A DNA stretch of 64,000 bases from Azotobacter beijerinckii (GCF_900110885.1 NZ_FOFJ01000001.1:124001-188000); one strand, 5' to 3'. Numbered from the stretch's first letter, positions 35,341-44,378 are shown. Notes: a model not told the origin generated them from the sequence alone. A program made the numbers and translations.

Positions 35341-36033
35341 ATGTGCGGCAGATTCGTGCAGTACCGGGCGGCGATCGATTACCTGCAAGCACTGCGCAGC
35401 GAGGCACCGCTGGCGGCCGGCATCGAGCCCGCACCGGTCGCCCGCTACAACGTGGCCCCGCATACGCGAGTGCTGCTGATCCATGAGGATGCCGACGGGT
35501 TGCGCCTGGAGCCCATCACTTGGGGGTACGCGCCGGTCTGGGCACGGAGTCCACGGCCGCCGGCGATCAACGCGCGGGTAGAAACGCTGGCGAGCAGCCG
35601 ATTCTGGCGGGAACCCTGGAAGTCCGGGCGCGCCCTGGTGCCGGCCGACGGCTGGTATGAATGGCGGCAGGACACGGCCGGCACAGGGCGAAAGCAACCC
35701 TTCTTCTTTCAGCTGAAGAGCCGGGAGCCGCTGTTCTTTCCGGCCGTCGGTCGGTTTCCGCGAGGTGGCGCGGCAGCGCGCGAAGGCGATGGCTTTGCGC
35801 TGATCACTCAGACGAGCGAGGGGCGGATGAACGAGATCCACGACCGCCGGCCACTGGTCCTGGAACCCAAGATGGCCCGGGCCTGGCTCGATCCACAGCA
35901 GACTCCGGCCTGGGCCGAGGAGATCACCCTCCACCGGGGGCTGCCGGCGCAGGCCTTCGAGTGGTATCCGGTCGGGCTGGCTGTGGGCAATGTGCACAAC
36001 GAGGGGGTCGAGCTGATTCGGCCGGCGGAGTAG
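35341..36033 (+). CDS. yedK: SRAP/YedK family abasic-site protein
   Basis: 230-residue SRAP domain protein (HMCES/YedK), which covalently traps abasic sites in single-stranded DNA through its N-terminal cysteine. C2 follows the initiator Met (MCGRFVQY). The catalytic Asn is in ARYNVAPHT, the Glu in PADGWYEWR, and the His in MNEIHDRRPLVL (the usual form is IHxRMP). Start ATG 35341 lies behind GGAGG and is fixed by the required C2. It stands at the left edge of the accessory patch. Confidence 0.92.
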   Translation: MCGRFVQYRAAIDYLQALRSEAPLAAGIEPAPVARYNVAPHTRVLLIHEDADGLRLEPITWGYAPVWARSPRPPAINARVETLASSRFWREPWKSGRALVPADGWYEWRQDTAGTGRKQPFFFQLKSREPLFFPAVGRFPRGGAAAREGDGFALITQTSEGRMNEIHDRRPLVLEPKMARAWLDPQQTPAWAEEITLHRGLPAQAFEWYPVGLAVGNVHNEGVELIRPAE

Positions 36034-36128
36034 CTGACGCTCGAGTGGTCATCCAGCAGCCTCCCAAGCCCAGACAGATGCTCCTGAATTTCGCCAATGG
36101 CATCTTTGGCTTCCGCCTGTTGCGGCAT
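36034..36128 (-). pseudogene. Broken small ORF behind the alginate lyase
   Basis: From ATG at 36128, 10 bp after the lyase stop, a helical sequence reads MPQQAEAKDAIGEIQEHL and on to LGRLLDDHSS. It then runs into the reverse strand of the SRAP gene, where it stops looking like protein. It reads like the N-terminus of a small cotranscribed gene cut off at the edge of the accessory patch. Evidence is compositional only. Confidence 0.3.
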
Positions 36129-36137
36129 TTCAGACGT

Positions 36138-36809
36138 CTATGGCACTTCCACCCTGTCGCCATGCGTCATGCTCAGCATATAGAAGGTAGCCCTCCCGGC
36201 TCCCACGCCACCTATCTCCTCCTGGCTATACATACCGGCTTTTGCGTACCACTTGTCGCTCCTATACGAAGCCACGTCAAACTGATACTTCCTGACCTCG
36301 CCGTTAACCATGACAGTAAACTCCCCGTCGCTGCTCACTGCCGCCGAATAAGCCAACCTGTTGCCAAGCTTGTAGCCCTTGAATATGGGATCCTTCTTCT
36401 CCTCACCATTATATTTCGGCCGGTATTGCACATAGATGGTGTTACCGGTGATCTGCAATTTGAACGGCGGCTTTGTACTTCCACCGTGGAACTGGCCGAT
36501 GATTGCCTTTTTGCTGGCTGCCAAAAAATCGACCGTGAGCGTTGCACTCAGACGATGGAGCCTAGCGCTGCTGAGGCTCCACCCAGCCTGCTTATAATTA
36601 CCGTTGGGCAGCGTCTCTCTAAGTTCGGAGCGAGGGTAGATACTGTTCGTAGTGCTTCCGATCCCAGAGCCTGATGAAGGTGCATAGAAAGTAATGGACC
36701 CATCGGCATTGCGAGTAAACCACTTCGACTCATACGTCTGAAGCTGCCTGGTCTGAATGATCGCGGCCCCAGCTGGAATGGTGAGATTCCAGTGCGAAAG
36801 ATCGATCAT
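36138..36809 (-). CDS. PL7 family alginate lyase
   Basis: 223-residue polysaccharide lyase family 7 protein that should cleave alginate by beta-elimination. The three family motifs are visible: R60-S-E-L-R64, Q106-F-H108, and Y188-A-K-A-G-M-Y194-S-Q196. QFH replaces the usual QIH or QVH, a position tied to G/M preference. There is no signal peptide, as in the leaderless PL7 enzyme of P. aeruginosa (PA1167, similar length, from memory). AAGGAA precedes the ATG at 36809. Codon use and GC are lower than in neighbours, which suggests acquisition. Confidence 0.9.
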   Translation of the reverse strand: MIDLSHWNLTIPAGAAIIQTRQLQTYESKWFTRNADGSITFYAPSSGSGIGSTTNSIYPRSELRETLPNGNYKQAGWSLSSARLHRLSATLTVDFLAASKKAIIGQFHGGSTKPPFKLQITGNTIYVQYRPKYNGEEKKDPIFKGYKLGNRLAYSAAVSSDGEFTVMVNGEVRKYQFDVASYRSDKWYAKAGMYSQEEIGGVGAGRATFYMLSMTHGDRVEVP

Positions 36810-37338
36810 TTCAAGGTTCCTTGTATGGCGGGCTACTCGAATAAGTATGAAATTATTTTCATATCACTTCTGTGCAACCGCGCTCACTGCTAGCAGCCGC
36901 GCCCTAGCCAAGACCCCGTAGACGAGGCTACGACACAGACACAGCCGGCCAATAGCCGCTATCCGGCCTGGAAAGCGGACAGGGATACCGCCTCCACCTT
37001 GTGGCCTTTGGCTTGGCCCAGGTTGGTCTGAAGCTGGACCTCCAGCTCCTTGCTTGAATGCCCTTCTTGCTGGAGCTTGGAAAGACGCCGCTACCAAACC
37101 AAGGTCGAGCTGAAGAAGATCGAGAGCCTTGACCTGATGTCGGTACCATGGTCTTGCAGACCCGCGAGAAGGAAGCATCGAGAAGCTGATCGCCACCATG
37201 GCAGACTCACTGATGCCTGCCAGCAGCGACGAAATAAAACCATAAATAAATGGATTTACTCCTAAAAAACCTACTCAATAGAAATAAATGATATTGTTAA
37301 AACAACATTTATCCACGCCAACGGATTATCATAGCCCC
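36810..37338. other. Non-coding or degraded stretch of lower GC
   Basis: About 530 bp with no intact gene. A 7-bp hairpin TATGAAA/TTTCATA sits at 36846-36863, upstream of the lyase. On the + strand around 37070-37140 a coiled-coil-like frame reads SLERRRYQTKVELKKIESLD. A second frame reads EGSIEKLIATMADSLMP and stops with TAA near 37245. These look like parts of one frameshifted gene. On the - strand a frame near 37000-37080 reads LSKLQQEGHSSKELEVQL. I cannot name any of them. Confidence 0.4.
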
Positions 37339-37511
37339 AAGCCGTTGGCGGATCGGCATGCCAGCAGCGTCAGCCGACTCTACCTTCCACGGTCTGTCAG
37401 GGCGCACTGCAGGTTCGAGTAATTCGCAAGCCTAGGTTTTTCCATATCACCTATACGGGCTGTATCTGCGCAGCCGGCGACAGAGCAGATGACAGGTCGG
37501 AAAGACGGCCA
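37339..37511 (+). repeat. Structured repeat unit, copy 1
   Basis: First of three diverged copies. Begins AAGCCGTTGGCGGATCGG. Hairpins on the + strand: GGTT (37412-37415) with AGCC (37429-37432); TAGGT (37433-37437) with ACCTA (37449-37453); CTGTATCTGC (37460-37469) with GCAGATGACAG (37485-37495, one bulged G); GTCG (37496-37499) with CGGC (37506-37509, one G.U). A TATCAT -10-like box lies at 37327-37332. Probably a structured RNA; no protein frame is conserved among copies. Confidence 0.7.
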
Positions 37512-37545
37512 GCCATCCTTCCCCTGCACCGTGCAAAAATCACAA

Positions 37546-37736
37546 CATCCGTCGGCAGATCGGCATGCCGGCAGCGTCAGCCGGCCATTACGAAAATGGC
37601 CATGCCGGGCCTCACGGCTCCTGGTAAGGCGCGCAGCTTGTTCGAGTAATCTGCAAGTCTAGGGTTCATCAGCCCTATCCTGCTGGTAGGCATGCCAGCG
37701 GCGACAGAGTGCCCGACTGGCCGGCGTAACCGGCCA
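37546..37736 (+). repeat. Structured repeat unit, copy 2 (most diverged)
   Basis: Same order of elements with changed but still pairing stems: CTTG (37637-37640) with CAAG (37654-37657); TAGGG (37660-37664) with CCCTA (37673-37677); CTGGTAGGCA (37683-37692) with TGCCCGACTGG (37710-37720, two G.U pairs and a mismatch); TGGCCGG (37718-37724) with CCGGCCA (37730-37736). It also has an extra hairpin GGCCATT/AATGGCC (37583-37601). The unpaired TTCGAGTAAT and GGCGACAGAG stretches are kept. Confidence 0.65.
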
Positions 37737-37879
37737 CTCCCTCCTCCCATATCCCCCGGAGCAGAGCGTGGCGCGCAAGCAAGCTGGTGATCCTTTCCCT
37801 CGCAGATGAAAGCAAAGCCTTTTTCCACCAAAACAATGTCAAAAAGCCATCCTTATTGCTGGGCAAGGTATCATGTCCC

Positions 37880-38073
37880 AAGCCGTTGGCGGATCGGCAT
37901 GCCAGCAGCGTCAGCTGACCACGATTCCCCAGTCATGCTGGTGGCTCGCTCCCCCAGTAAGGCGCGCTGCAGGTTCGAGTAATTCGCAAGCCAAGGTATT
38001 TTCTCCATCTACCGCTTTCAGGCTGTATCTGCGCAGCCGGCGACCGAGCAGATGACAGGCCGGAAAGACGGCC
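37880..38073 (+). repeat. Structured repeat unit, copy 3
   Basis: Close to copy 1 at both ends, different in the middle. Stems: GGTT (37972-37975) with AGCC (37989-37992); GGTA (37995-37998) with TACC (38010-38013); CTGTATCTGC (38023-38032) with GCAGATGACAG (38048-38058); GCCG (38059-38062) with CGGC (38069-38072). TATCAT stands at 37869-37874, at nearly the same distance from the conserved head as in copy 1. No T-run follows, so 3' processing or a longer transcript is likely. Confidence 0.7.
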
Positions 38074-38156
38074 ATCCCCTCCAAGACGTATTCGCCCCGA
38101 GCCGGCCGAGGATCACCCTGTTCTTCATTGACGTCAGAGCATCCTCTTATTCACGC

Positions 38157-38648
38157 TCAGCGGCTCACATGTAGACCGACCGCATCTACCGCAACCGGAA
38201 CACCGGCGTCAGTGGAAAAATGGAGCTTGAGATCTGCGTGGTCGTTTACCTCCACGATATCTCCGAAGCATACCGAGCAGCAATTGTCTATAGGCGCTGG
38301 TAAATCGGGAAGCAATCGCTTGGGGCAGTCTTGCTGGCAGTAATCATCCAGTTGAATACTGGCTACGATGGCGGCGTTATTCAATTCGTCATAGGCCGCT
38401 AACTCTTCTTCGGTAAAAGGAGCACGAACGCTCGCAAGGAAATGATCTAAAGCCGCATGCGCCTCTTCTGCTTGCGTGGAAAGCCTGTGTACCTCACGCC
38501 AGTAGTGTTGCTCTTGCATCAATTGCATCTGTCTTTCTTCTTGTAATACGGCGTCTGTCGCCGGAATCCCATTAATACTTTGAGTCCACGCCACTGGCGA
38601 AGAATCCCCACGCCCACAGAAAACTCCGAAGCTGGCCATCGCCAACAT
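38157..38648 (-). CDS. Hypothetical protein next to the structured repeats
   Basis: 163 residues from ATG 38648 (AGGA four bases upstream); a later ATG at 38528 behind GAAGAAAG is an alternative. I do not recognise the family. Visible features: a helical, probably coiled-coil centre (EERQMQLMQEQHYWREVHRL then STQAEEAHAALDHFLASV), and a cysteine cluster (CQQDCP then CCSVC) that might bind metal. The stop lies 84 bp from repeat copy 3, and the gene faces toward the repeats. Possible cargo gene of the patch. Confidence 0.55.
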   Translation of the reverse strand: MLAMASFGVFCGRGDSSPVAWTQSINGIPATDAVLQEERQMQLMQEQHYWREVHRLSTQAEEAHAALDHFLASVRAPFTEEELAAYDELNNAAIVASIQLDDYCQQDCPKRLLPDLPAPIDNCCSVCFGDIVEVNDHADLKLHFSTDAGVPVAVDAVGLHVSR

Positions 38649-38660
38649 CGGTCCTGTCAC

Positions 38661-38877
38661 CTGCCGCCGTCCTCAAGGCCTGCCCCCGTGGGCCACTCAC
38701 TCATTGGAGTTTTTATCCAGGCCATATCGTCCTCGCGATAGCAAAGCGACGAGCACCCCGTTCTGCTGTATACGCCCTGACAGCCTCGGCAGTGTTGTAT
38801 AGGTAGGCACAGGGGGAGGATTAGCGCCGCGCAGGTTCGCCGAGAAAATGCAGACCACGCAGCGCCTGCTGACCTAG
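38661..38877. other. Intergenic gap within the accessory patch
   Basis: 217 bp between two unknown - strand genes. Nothing recognisable except a short direct likeness (GCGCAGGTTCG) to the repeat units' GCTGCAGGTTCGAG, too short to call a fourth copy. Confidence 0.3.
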
Positions 38878-39126
38878 CTACGCAATGTTTGGAATCAAGC
38901 TTCTGACGTGCCCTGAATCACAAATGACACGGGCGTAGTTCTCTGCCGCATCCAATGCTTTCTTGCACAAATTAAATTCGCCTGGAATGCCATAGCGAAG
39001 ATCGTGGTAGACCTTGCCAACCTTTGTTCTGAAGTTGATCCAACCCCGCCACGGCAAGCCTTCTCGTGGCTGGCTAGCCGAAACCCAGAAGTGGACACCC
39101 TCAACTTCCCTGTATTCGCGGCTCAT
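38878..39126 (-). CDS. Small hypothetical protein
   Basis: 82 residues from ATG 39126, with GGAG 12 bases upstream; the frame is open for a further 17 codons to a TTG at 39177. The sequence contains VEGVHFWVSASQPREGLPWR and LCKKALDAAENYARVIC. I do not recognise it. Aromatic-rich N-terminal half and helical C-terminal half suggest a real folded protein. It lies between the unknown cysteine-rich gene and the integrase remnant, so probably mobile-element cargo. Confidence 0.5.
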   Translation of the reverse strand: MSREYREVEGVHFWVSASQPREGLPWRGWINFRTKVGKVYHDLRYGIPGEFNLCKKALDAAENYARVICDSGHVRSLIPNIA

Positions 39127-39251
39127 CTGTTCTGTGTACTCCAATACTATTACCTTTGCCGTATATTGCAGCACCAATTGATAGCAAAAAACTATCAGTC
39201 AATCCAAAAAGCGGAAAATCCAACATATCCACTCCCTCGACTGCGACCCAT

Positions 39252-39540
39252 GGTCGCATGCGCTGCGATAGCGCCCATCGTAACCATCTCCGGCCAACCT
39301 GGCCAGTGGGCCAAGCATCTGCCACAGGAGCTGGGCATCCGCTACCGGCCGCCGTACAACTGCAGGCACACATATGCAACAATATGCCTCATGTCCGGAA
39401 TGAACCCCGCCTTTATCGCGCAGCAACTCGGCCACAGTGTCCAGATGTTGCTCTCCACATATGCGCGCTGGCTGAACTCAAGCAGTGACTGGGACGAGCT
39501 GAAAAAGCTCAAGATTGCCCCAAGCGTGGCCCAAGCCTGA
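39252..39540 (+). pseudogene. Tyrosine integrase, C-terminal remnant
   Basis: The last about 85 residues of a phage-type tyrosine recombinase: GIRYRPPYNCRHTYATICL holds the box II arginine, MNPAFIAQQLGHSVQMLL the GHS histidine region, and STYARWLN the nucleophilic tyrosine. The N-terminal arm-binding and core domains, and the box I arginine, are missing; the upstream sequence belongs to other genes. It is therefore inactive. Its end lies 37 bp before ybiT, which marks the likely attachment site of the former element. Left boundary approximate. Confidence 0.8.
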
Positions 39541-39576
39541 AACAGGTGCCGCGCAAACCCCCGATAGGTAAGCCCT

Positions 39577-41166
<1,590 letters not shown>

Positions 41167-41251
41167 AGCTATACGGCCGGCCATCAGGCCGGCCGCTTTT
41201 ATGCAGGGCAAATTCATTCCCGGCAGTTGCCGGCCGCGAATAAATCCGCCC

Positions 41252-41962
41252 CTACATGAATCCGGCCAACTGCGGCAGCACTTGCCGGACGAACTTCCCG
41301 CCCAGCAGCAGCCAATCGCCCCAGAACGCCTGGTGCAGCCCGACGATTCCCCAGAACACCGCCTGATACGAGACCTTCCGCGTCTTGTGCCTAAACACCT
41401 GCTGCGCCAGCAGCGCCCCCGGCCAGCCGCCGAGCAGCTCGACGGCATGCAGGGTGTTTTCCGGCGTGCGCCAGCCACCCTTCTCCGCCCTGTTCTTGTC
41501 GCCCCAGTACAGGAAGAAACCGATCAGACTGAGCAGGCCATAGGCACACAGCGGCCAGACGAAGTCGGCCCTCTGCAGTATCTGCAGCGCACCACCAACT
41601 GGCAACGCGCAGAGCCCGAGAAACAGGGTCGACTTGAGTGGCAGGTTCCGGATAGCCCCAGAATCGCTGCGCCCGGAGCAGTCCCTGCGAGCAGGTCTCT
41701 CCGGCTGAATCGCAGCCGGCCGCGGTTTGCGCCGGATAGCCGGGCGGTCGAGAGTCAACTCGTCGAAACGCATGTGCCTGGCCCTCAGCCTGCCCTGCCG
41801 ATCAGGCTCCGCGAGGAACAGCACCGTTTCGCCCGGCGCAGGGCGGCGGTCGCCGCGCATCGCCGATATATGCACGAACAACTGTTCACCGCCTTGTTCC
41901 GGCTGGATGAAGCCGAACCCTTTCTCGTCATTCCAGCTCTTCAATACACCACGCTGCTCCAT
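41252..41962 (-). CDS. Cold-shock domain/DUF1294 membrane protein
   Basis: 236-residue fusion. Residues 1-70 are a cold-shock domain with RNP1 GFGFIQP and RNP2 LFVHIS, so nucleic-acid binding is likely. A basic linker (RKPRPAAIQPERPARR) follows. The C-terminus has about two to three hydrophobic helices and the DUF1294 signature DKNRAEKGGWRTPENTLH then ELLGGWPGALLAQQVFRHK. Function unknown. It begins 13 bp after uppP on the same strand, so the two are probably cotranscribed. Confidence 0.88.
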   Translation of the reverse strand: MEQRGVLKSWNDEKGFGFIQPEQGGEQLFVHISAMRGDRRPAPGETVLFLAEPDRQGRLRARHMRFDELTLDRPAIRRKPRPAAIQPERPARRDCSGRSDSGAIRNLPLKSTLFLGLCALPVGGALQILQRADFVWPLCAYGLLSLIGFFLYWGDKNRAEKGGWRTPENTLHAVELLGGWPGALLAQQVFRHKTRKVSYQAVFWGIVGLHQAFWGDWLLLGGKFVRQVLPQLAGFM

Positions 41963-41975
41963 AGCCTGCTCGCCC

Positions 41976-42809
41976 TCAGCCCTGCGCCGTGCTCCAGTCG
42001 ACCATGCCGAGTTGCCAGGTTAGGAGAATCAGCAGGCCGAAGCCGATGCGGTACCAGGCGAACACCGCGTAGCTGTGGCTAGCGATGAACTTGAGCAGCG
42101 CACGCACGGCGAGCATGGCGAAGATAAACGAGGTGACGAAGCCCAGGGCGAAGATCGGCAGGTCGCTGCCGCTCTCGAACAAGGCACGGTGCTTGTAGCC
42201 GGAATAGACGGCGGCGCCAACCATGGTCGGCATGGCGAGGAAGAAGGAGAACTCGGTCGCCGCCTTGCGCGACAGGCCGAACAGCAGGCCGCCGATGATC
42301 GTCGAAGCCGAGCGCGAGGTGCCCGGGATCATGGCTAGACACTGGGCGCAGCCGATCTTGAGGGCATGCTTCCAGCTCATGTCGTCCACCGCGTGCACCT
42401 CGACGACGTGCTGGCGCCTCTCGGCCCAGAGCATGACCAAACCGCCGATCACCAGCGCGCTGGCCACGGTGACCGGGTTGAACAGCCAGTGCTCGATCAG
42501 ATCGGCGAAGGCCACGCCGAGAATCACCGCCGGAAAGAAGGCGATCAGCAGGTTGACGGTGAAGCGCTGCGCCTGACGCTCGCTGGCCAGACCGAACAGC
42601 ACGGAGAGGATGCGCTGGCGGAACTCCCAGACGACGGCGAGGATCGCCCCGAGCTGGATGATGATGTTGAACGCCTTGGCCCGGTCGCCGCCGAAGCCGA
42701 TGAGATCGGCAATGATGATCTGGTGTCCGGTGCTGGATATCGGCAGGAATTCGGTCAATCCCTCGACAACCCCCAAGATGAACGCCTGCGCAGCGAGCCA
42801 AAGATCCAT
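41976..42809 (-). CDS. uppP: Undecaprenyl-diphosphatase UppP (BacA)
   Basis: Integral membrane phosphatase that recycles undecaprenyl pyrophosphate for cell-wall synthesis; overproduction gives bacitracin resistance. 277 residues. The two active-site signatures are [14 protein letters not shown] (about residues 17-30) and [13 protein letters not shown] (about 170). I start at ATG 42809 ([14 protein letters not shown]) behind GGGGA, rather than at ATG 42821 or the longer frame. Confidence 0.95.
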   Translation of the reverse strand: MDLWLAAQAFILGVVEGLTEFLPISSTGHQIIIADLIGFGGDRAKAFNIIIQLGAILAVVWEFRQRILSVLFGLASERQAQRFTVNLLIAFFPAVILGVAFADLIEHWLFNPVTVASALVIGGLVMLWAERRQHVVEVHAVDDMSWKHALKIGCAQCLAMIPGTSRSASTIIGGLLFGLSRKAATEFSFFLAMPTMVGAAVYSGYKHRALFESGSDLPIFALGFVTSFIFAMLAVRALLKFIASHSYAVFAWYRIGFGLLILLTWQLGMVDWSTAQG

Positions 42810-43191
42810 CGATTCCCCCATCAAATTGAAACGCAAAAAATGAACTTGGCCATCCGAGCGCCTCTGGCGGGCGGGTGCGGACAGCGCCAATGAACGCTAA
42901 CTATGAGGAGGAGACGCCCCAGGGGACAGTGCCCTCTTTGCGGGCCGGCATGCTAGCAGAGCAGGGAAAACACCGCCGCAAACTTCAATGTATGACGTTC
43001 GCCACTAGTTGAGACATATCTCCTTGGCATTCTGCAGACGAGCTGGAATGCTGTGGACACGGGTGCCCATCGAGCGCGGATCGCCAGCGGCGAAACCTTG
43101 GCTGCGGGAGTGCTCACCGGCCCGTTGCTTGCCAGGCAAGCTGTCGCCCGATCGGCAGCTTCTCGTTACTAGATCGCAAGAAGAGTCACGC
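42810..43191. promoter_or_regulatory. Divergent region between uppP and the 203-residue unknown gene
   Basis: About 380 bp holding the upstream regions of two divergent genes. No further gene, clear promoter or strong hairpin recognised. Confidence 0.35.
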
Positions 43192-43803
43192 ATGAGCAGC
43201 ATGAAGCATCAGGAAGTCGACCTCAGCAAACCGGTCAACCCCGATCTGATCTGGGAGCTGGACCACATTGCCCGCCGCGAAATGGCCGAGCGTTTCATCC
43301 AGTTGTTCGAGAACCGGCTGTGTGTCTACTCGGAGTCGGTACGCCAGCTCTATACCAACTACAACCTGCACTTTCCGGCCGATCTTGGGCGCAAGATGGT
43401 GGTTTTGCCCAACCCCTACGCCTTCCACGACACCCTGCACGGCATCGACTCGCTCGCGGTGCGACCGACAGGCCTCTTCATCCTGCCCGGGCGGGTATTC
43501 GGCAAACCCGGCCTGCTACTGACGAAACAGCTGAACGAAGGCGGATCGATGCCCAAGAGCATGCCGTTCAAGCAGGCCCTGGCGCAGATCATCAGCAACC
43601 AGAAGAAGCTCGGCGACGTCTTCCTGCCCATCCTGATCAAGGGTGACCTGCGCGAGTTCGGCCAGCAGCTACCCTACCTCCACCTGCACCGCCTGCAGGT
43701 CAACAAACTCAGCCACCTGTCCAACTTCGAGCGGAGCGACATCCAGAACACCATCACCCGCAAGCTCCTGATGCTCTATCGTCAGGCGGACACCCTGGGC
43801 TGA
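43192..43803 (+). CDS. Conserved hypothetical protein
   Basis: 203-residue cytoplasmic protein starting MSSMKHQEVDLSKPVNPDLI. No signal peptide or membrane helix. The centre has LVLPNPYAF-like text (KMVVLPNPYAFHDTLHGID) and VRPTGLFILPGRVFGKPGLL, and the C-terminus is helical with conserved-looking QNTITRKLLMLYRQ. I recall similar uncharacterised proteins in pseudomonads but cannot name a domain. The upstream frame extension to 43009 is rejected for lack of a ribosome binding site. Confidence 0.75.
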   Translation: MSSMKHQEVDLSKPVNPDLIWELDHIARREMAERFIQLFENRLCVYSESVRQLYTNYNLHFPADLGRKMVVLPNPYAFHDTLHGIDSLAVRPTGLFILPGRVFGKPGLLLTKQLNEGGSMPKSMPFKQALAQIISNQKKLGDVFLPILIKGDLREFGQQLPYLHLHRLQVNKLSHLSNFERSDIQNTITRKLLMLYRQADTLG

Positions 43804-43844
43804 ATTTCATCGGAAAAATTTGCATTGCTCTGGCGATGCTGAAC

Positions 43845-43850
43845 TATACT
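43845..43850 (+). promoter_or_regulatory. Promoter -10 candidate for the 88-residue gene
   Basis: TATACT at 43845-43850 with TTGCAT 19 bp upstream (43820-43825), a long but usable spacing. This would give a leader of about 145 nt before the ATG at 44003. The leader contains GTCACG/CGTGAC and GCCG/CGGC hairpins (43919-43970) and an ACGGAAGGA stretch. Confidence 0.4.
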
Positions 43851-44002
43851 GCCAGTACGTCATGTGAGTTTTAGGGCAACGGAAGGAATCCGCTAGCCTG
43901 GGCAAGTTTCAAACTCCTGTCACGCTCACGTGACATGACTTTTGCCTGCGACAAACAGCCGCGTCAGACGGCTCTTCATGGTACTCAAAGAGGGATCGAC
44001 CC

Positions 44003-44269
44003 ATGACCAATCCGCTCCGTTTCAACGAAGCACTTCTCATCGCCAATCGCGCATTCAAACCCCTGCAATGCATCGCCTGGACTCAAGAGATCAACAGCGA
44101 ACTCAACCTGACCGTCATGGACCGCGCCAATACGCGGACCCTGGGTCACAAGCGCATTCCCTGTTCGACCTATTCCGACCCGCAGAAACTCGCCGCCGTT
44201 ATCCAGCAGACCCGCCAGGAACTGACCAGAAAAGGCGTCACCCTCGCTCCGTGGAACATGCCGGACTGA
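44003..44269 (+). CDS. Small conserved hypothetical protein
   Basis: 88 residues, MTNPLRFNEALLIANRAF to LAPWNMPD. Soluble, mixed alpha/beta, no known motif; one cysteine pair is not evident. The ribosome binding site GAGGG is well placed. Followed by a 9-bp hairpin (44282-44305). Appears to be a pseudomonad-specific small protein; function unknown. Confidence 0.7.
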   Translation: MTNPLRFNEALLIANRAFKPLQCIAWTQEINSELNLTVMDRANTRTLGHKRIPCSTYSDPQKLAAVIQQTRQELTRKGVTLAPWNMPD

Positions 44270-44281
44270 TCTTCGCTCGAT

Positions 44282-44305
44282 GAAGCCTCGCCCCGGCGAG
44301 GCTTC
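44282..44305 (+). terminator. Hairpin after the 88-residue gene
   Basis: GAAGCCTCG (44282-44290) and CGAGGCTTC (44297-44305) form a perfect 9-bp stem with a 6-nt loop, 13 bp after the stop. No T-run. Confidence 0.55.
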
Positions 44306-44378
44306 GCGACAGGGTGCAGCGCTGGAAGCCAGATGGCAGAGATGCCCCCCTCGCAAACGACCGGCAACAAACAAAAGG

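Noticed and set aside
36864..37199. 111-codon - strand frame between the lyase and the repeats
   Set aside because: Non-ATG start and low-complexity text. Better-looking fragments exist in two other frames, so I treat the area as degraded DNA.
37339..38073. Integron attC array or CRISPR array
   Set aside because: Units are too long and too diverged for CRISPR, with no uniform spacers. They lack the paired RYYYAAC/GTTRRRY ends of attC sites, and no integron integrase or cas gene is present. The G.U pairing pattern favours RNA over folded single-stranded DNA.
37339..38073. Retron or IS200/IS605 guide-RNA locus
   Set aside because: No reverse transcriptase, TnpA, TnpB or IscB gene lies nearby, and three diverged tandem copies are not expected for these.
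39004..39251. N-terminal part of a 178-codon frame ending in the integrase remnant
   Set aside because: Codons before about 39252 overlap the 82-residue - strand gene and show no recombinase features. Only the C-terminal portion is a real integrase relic.
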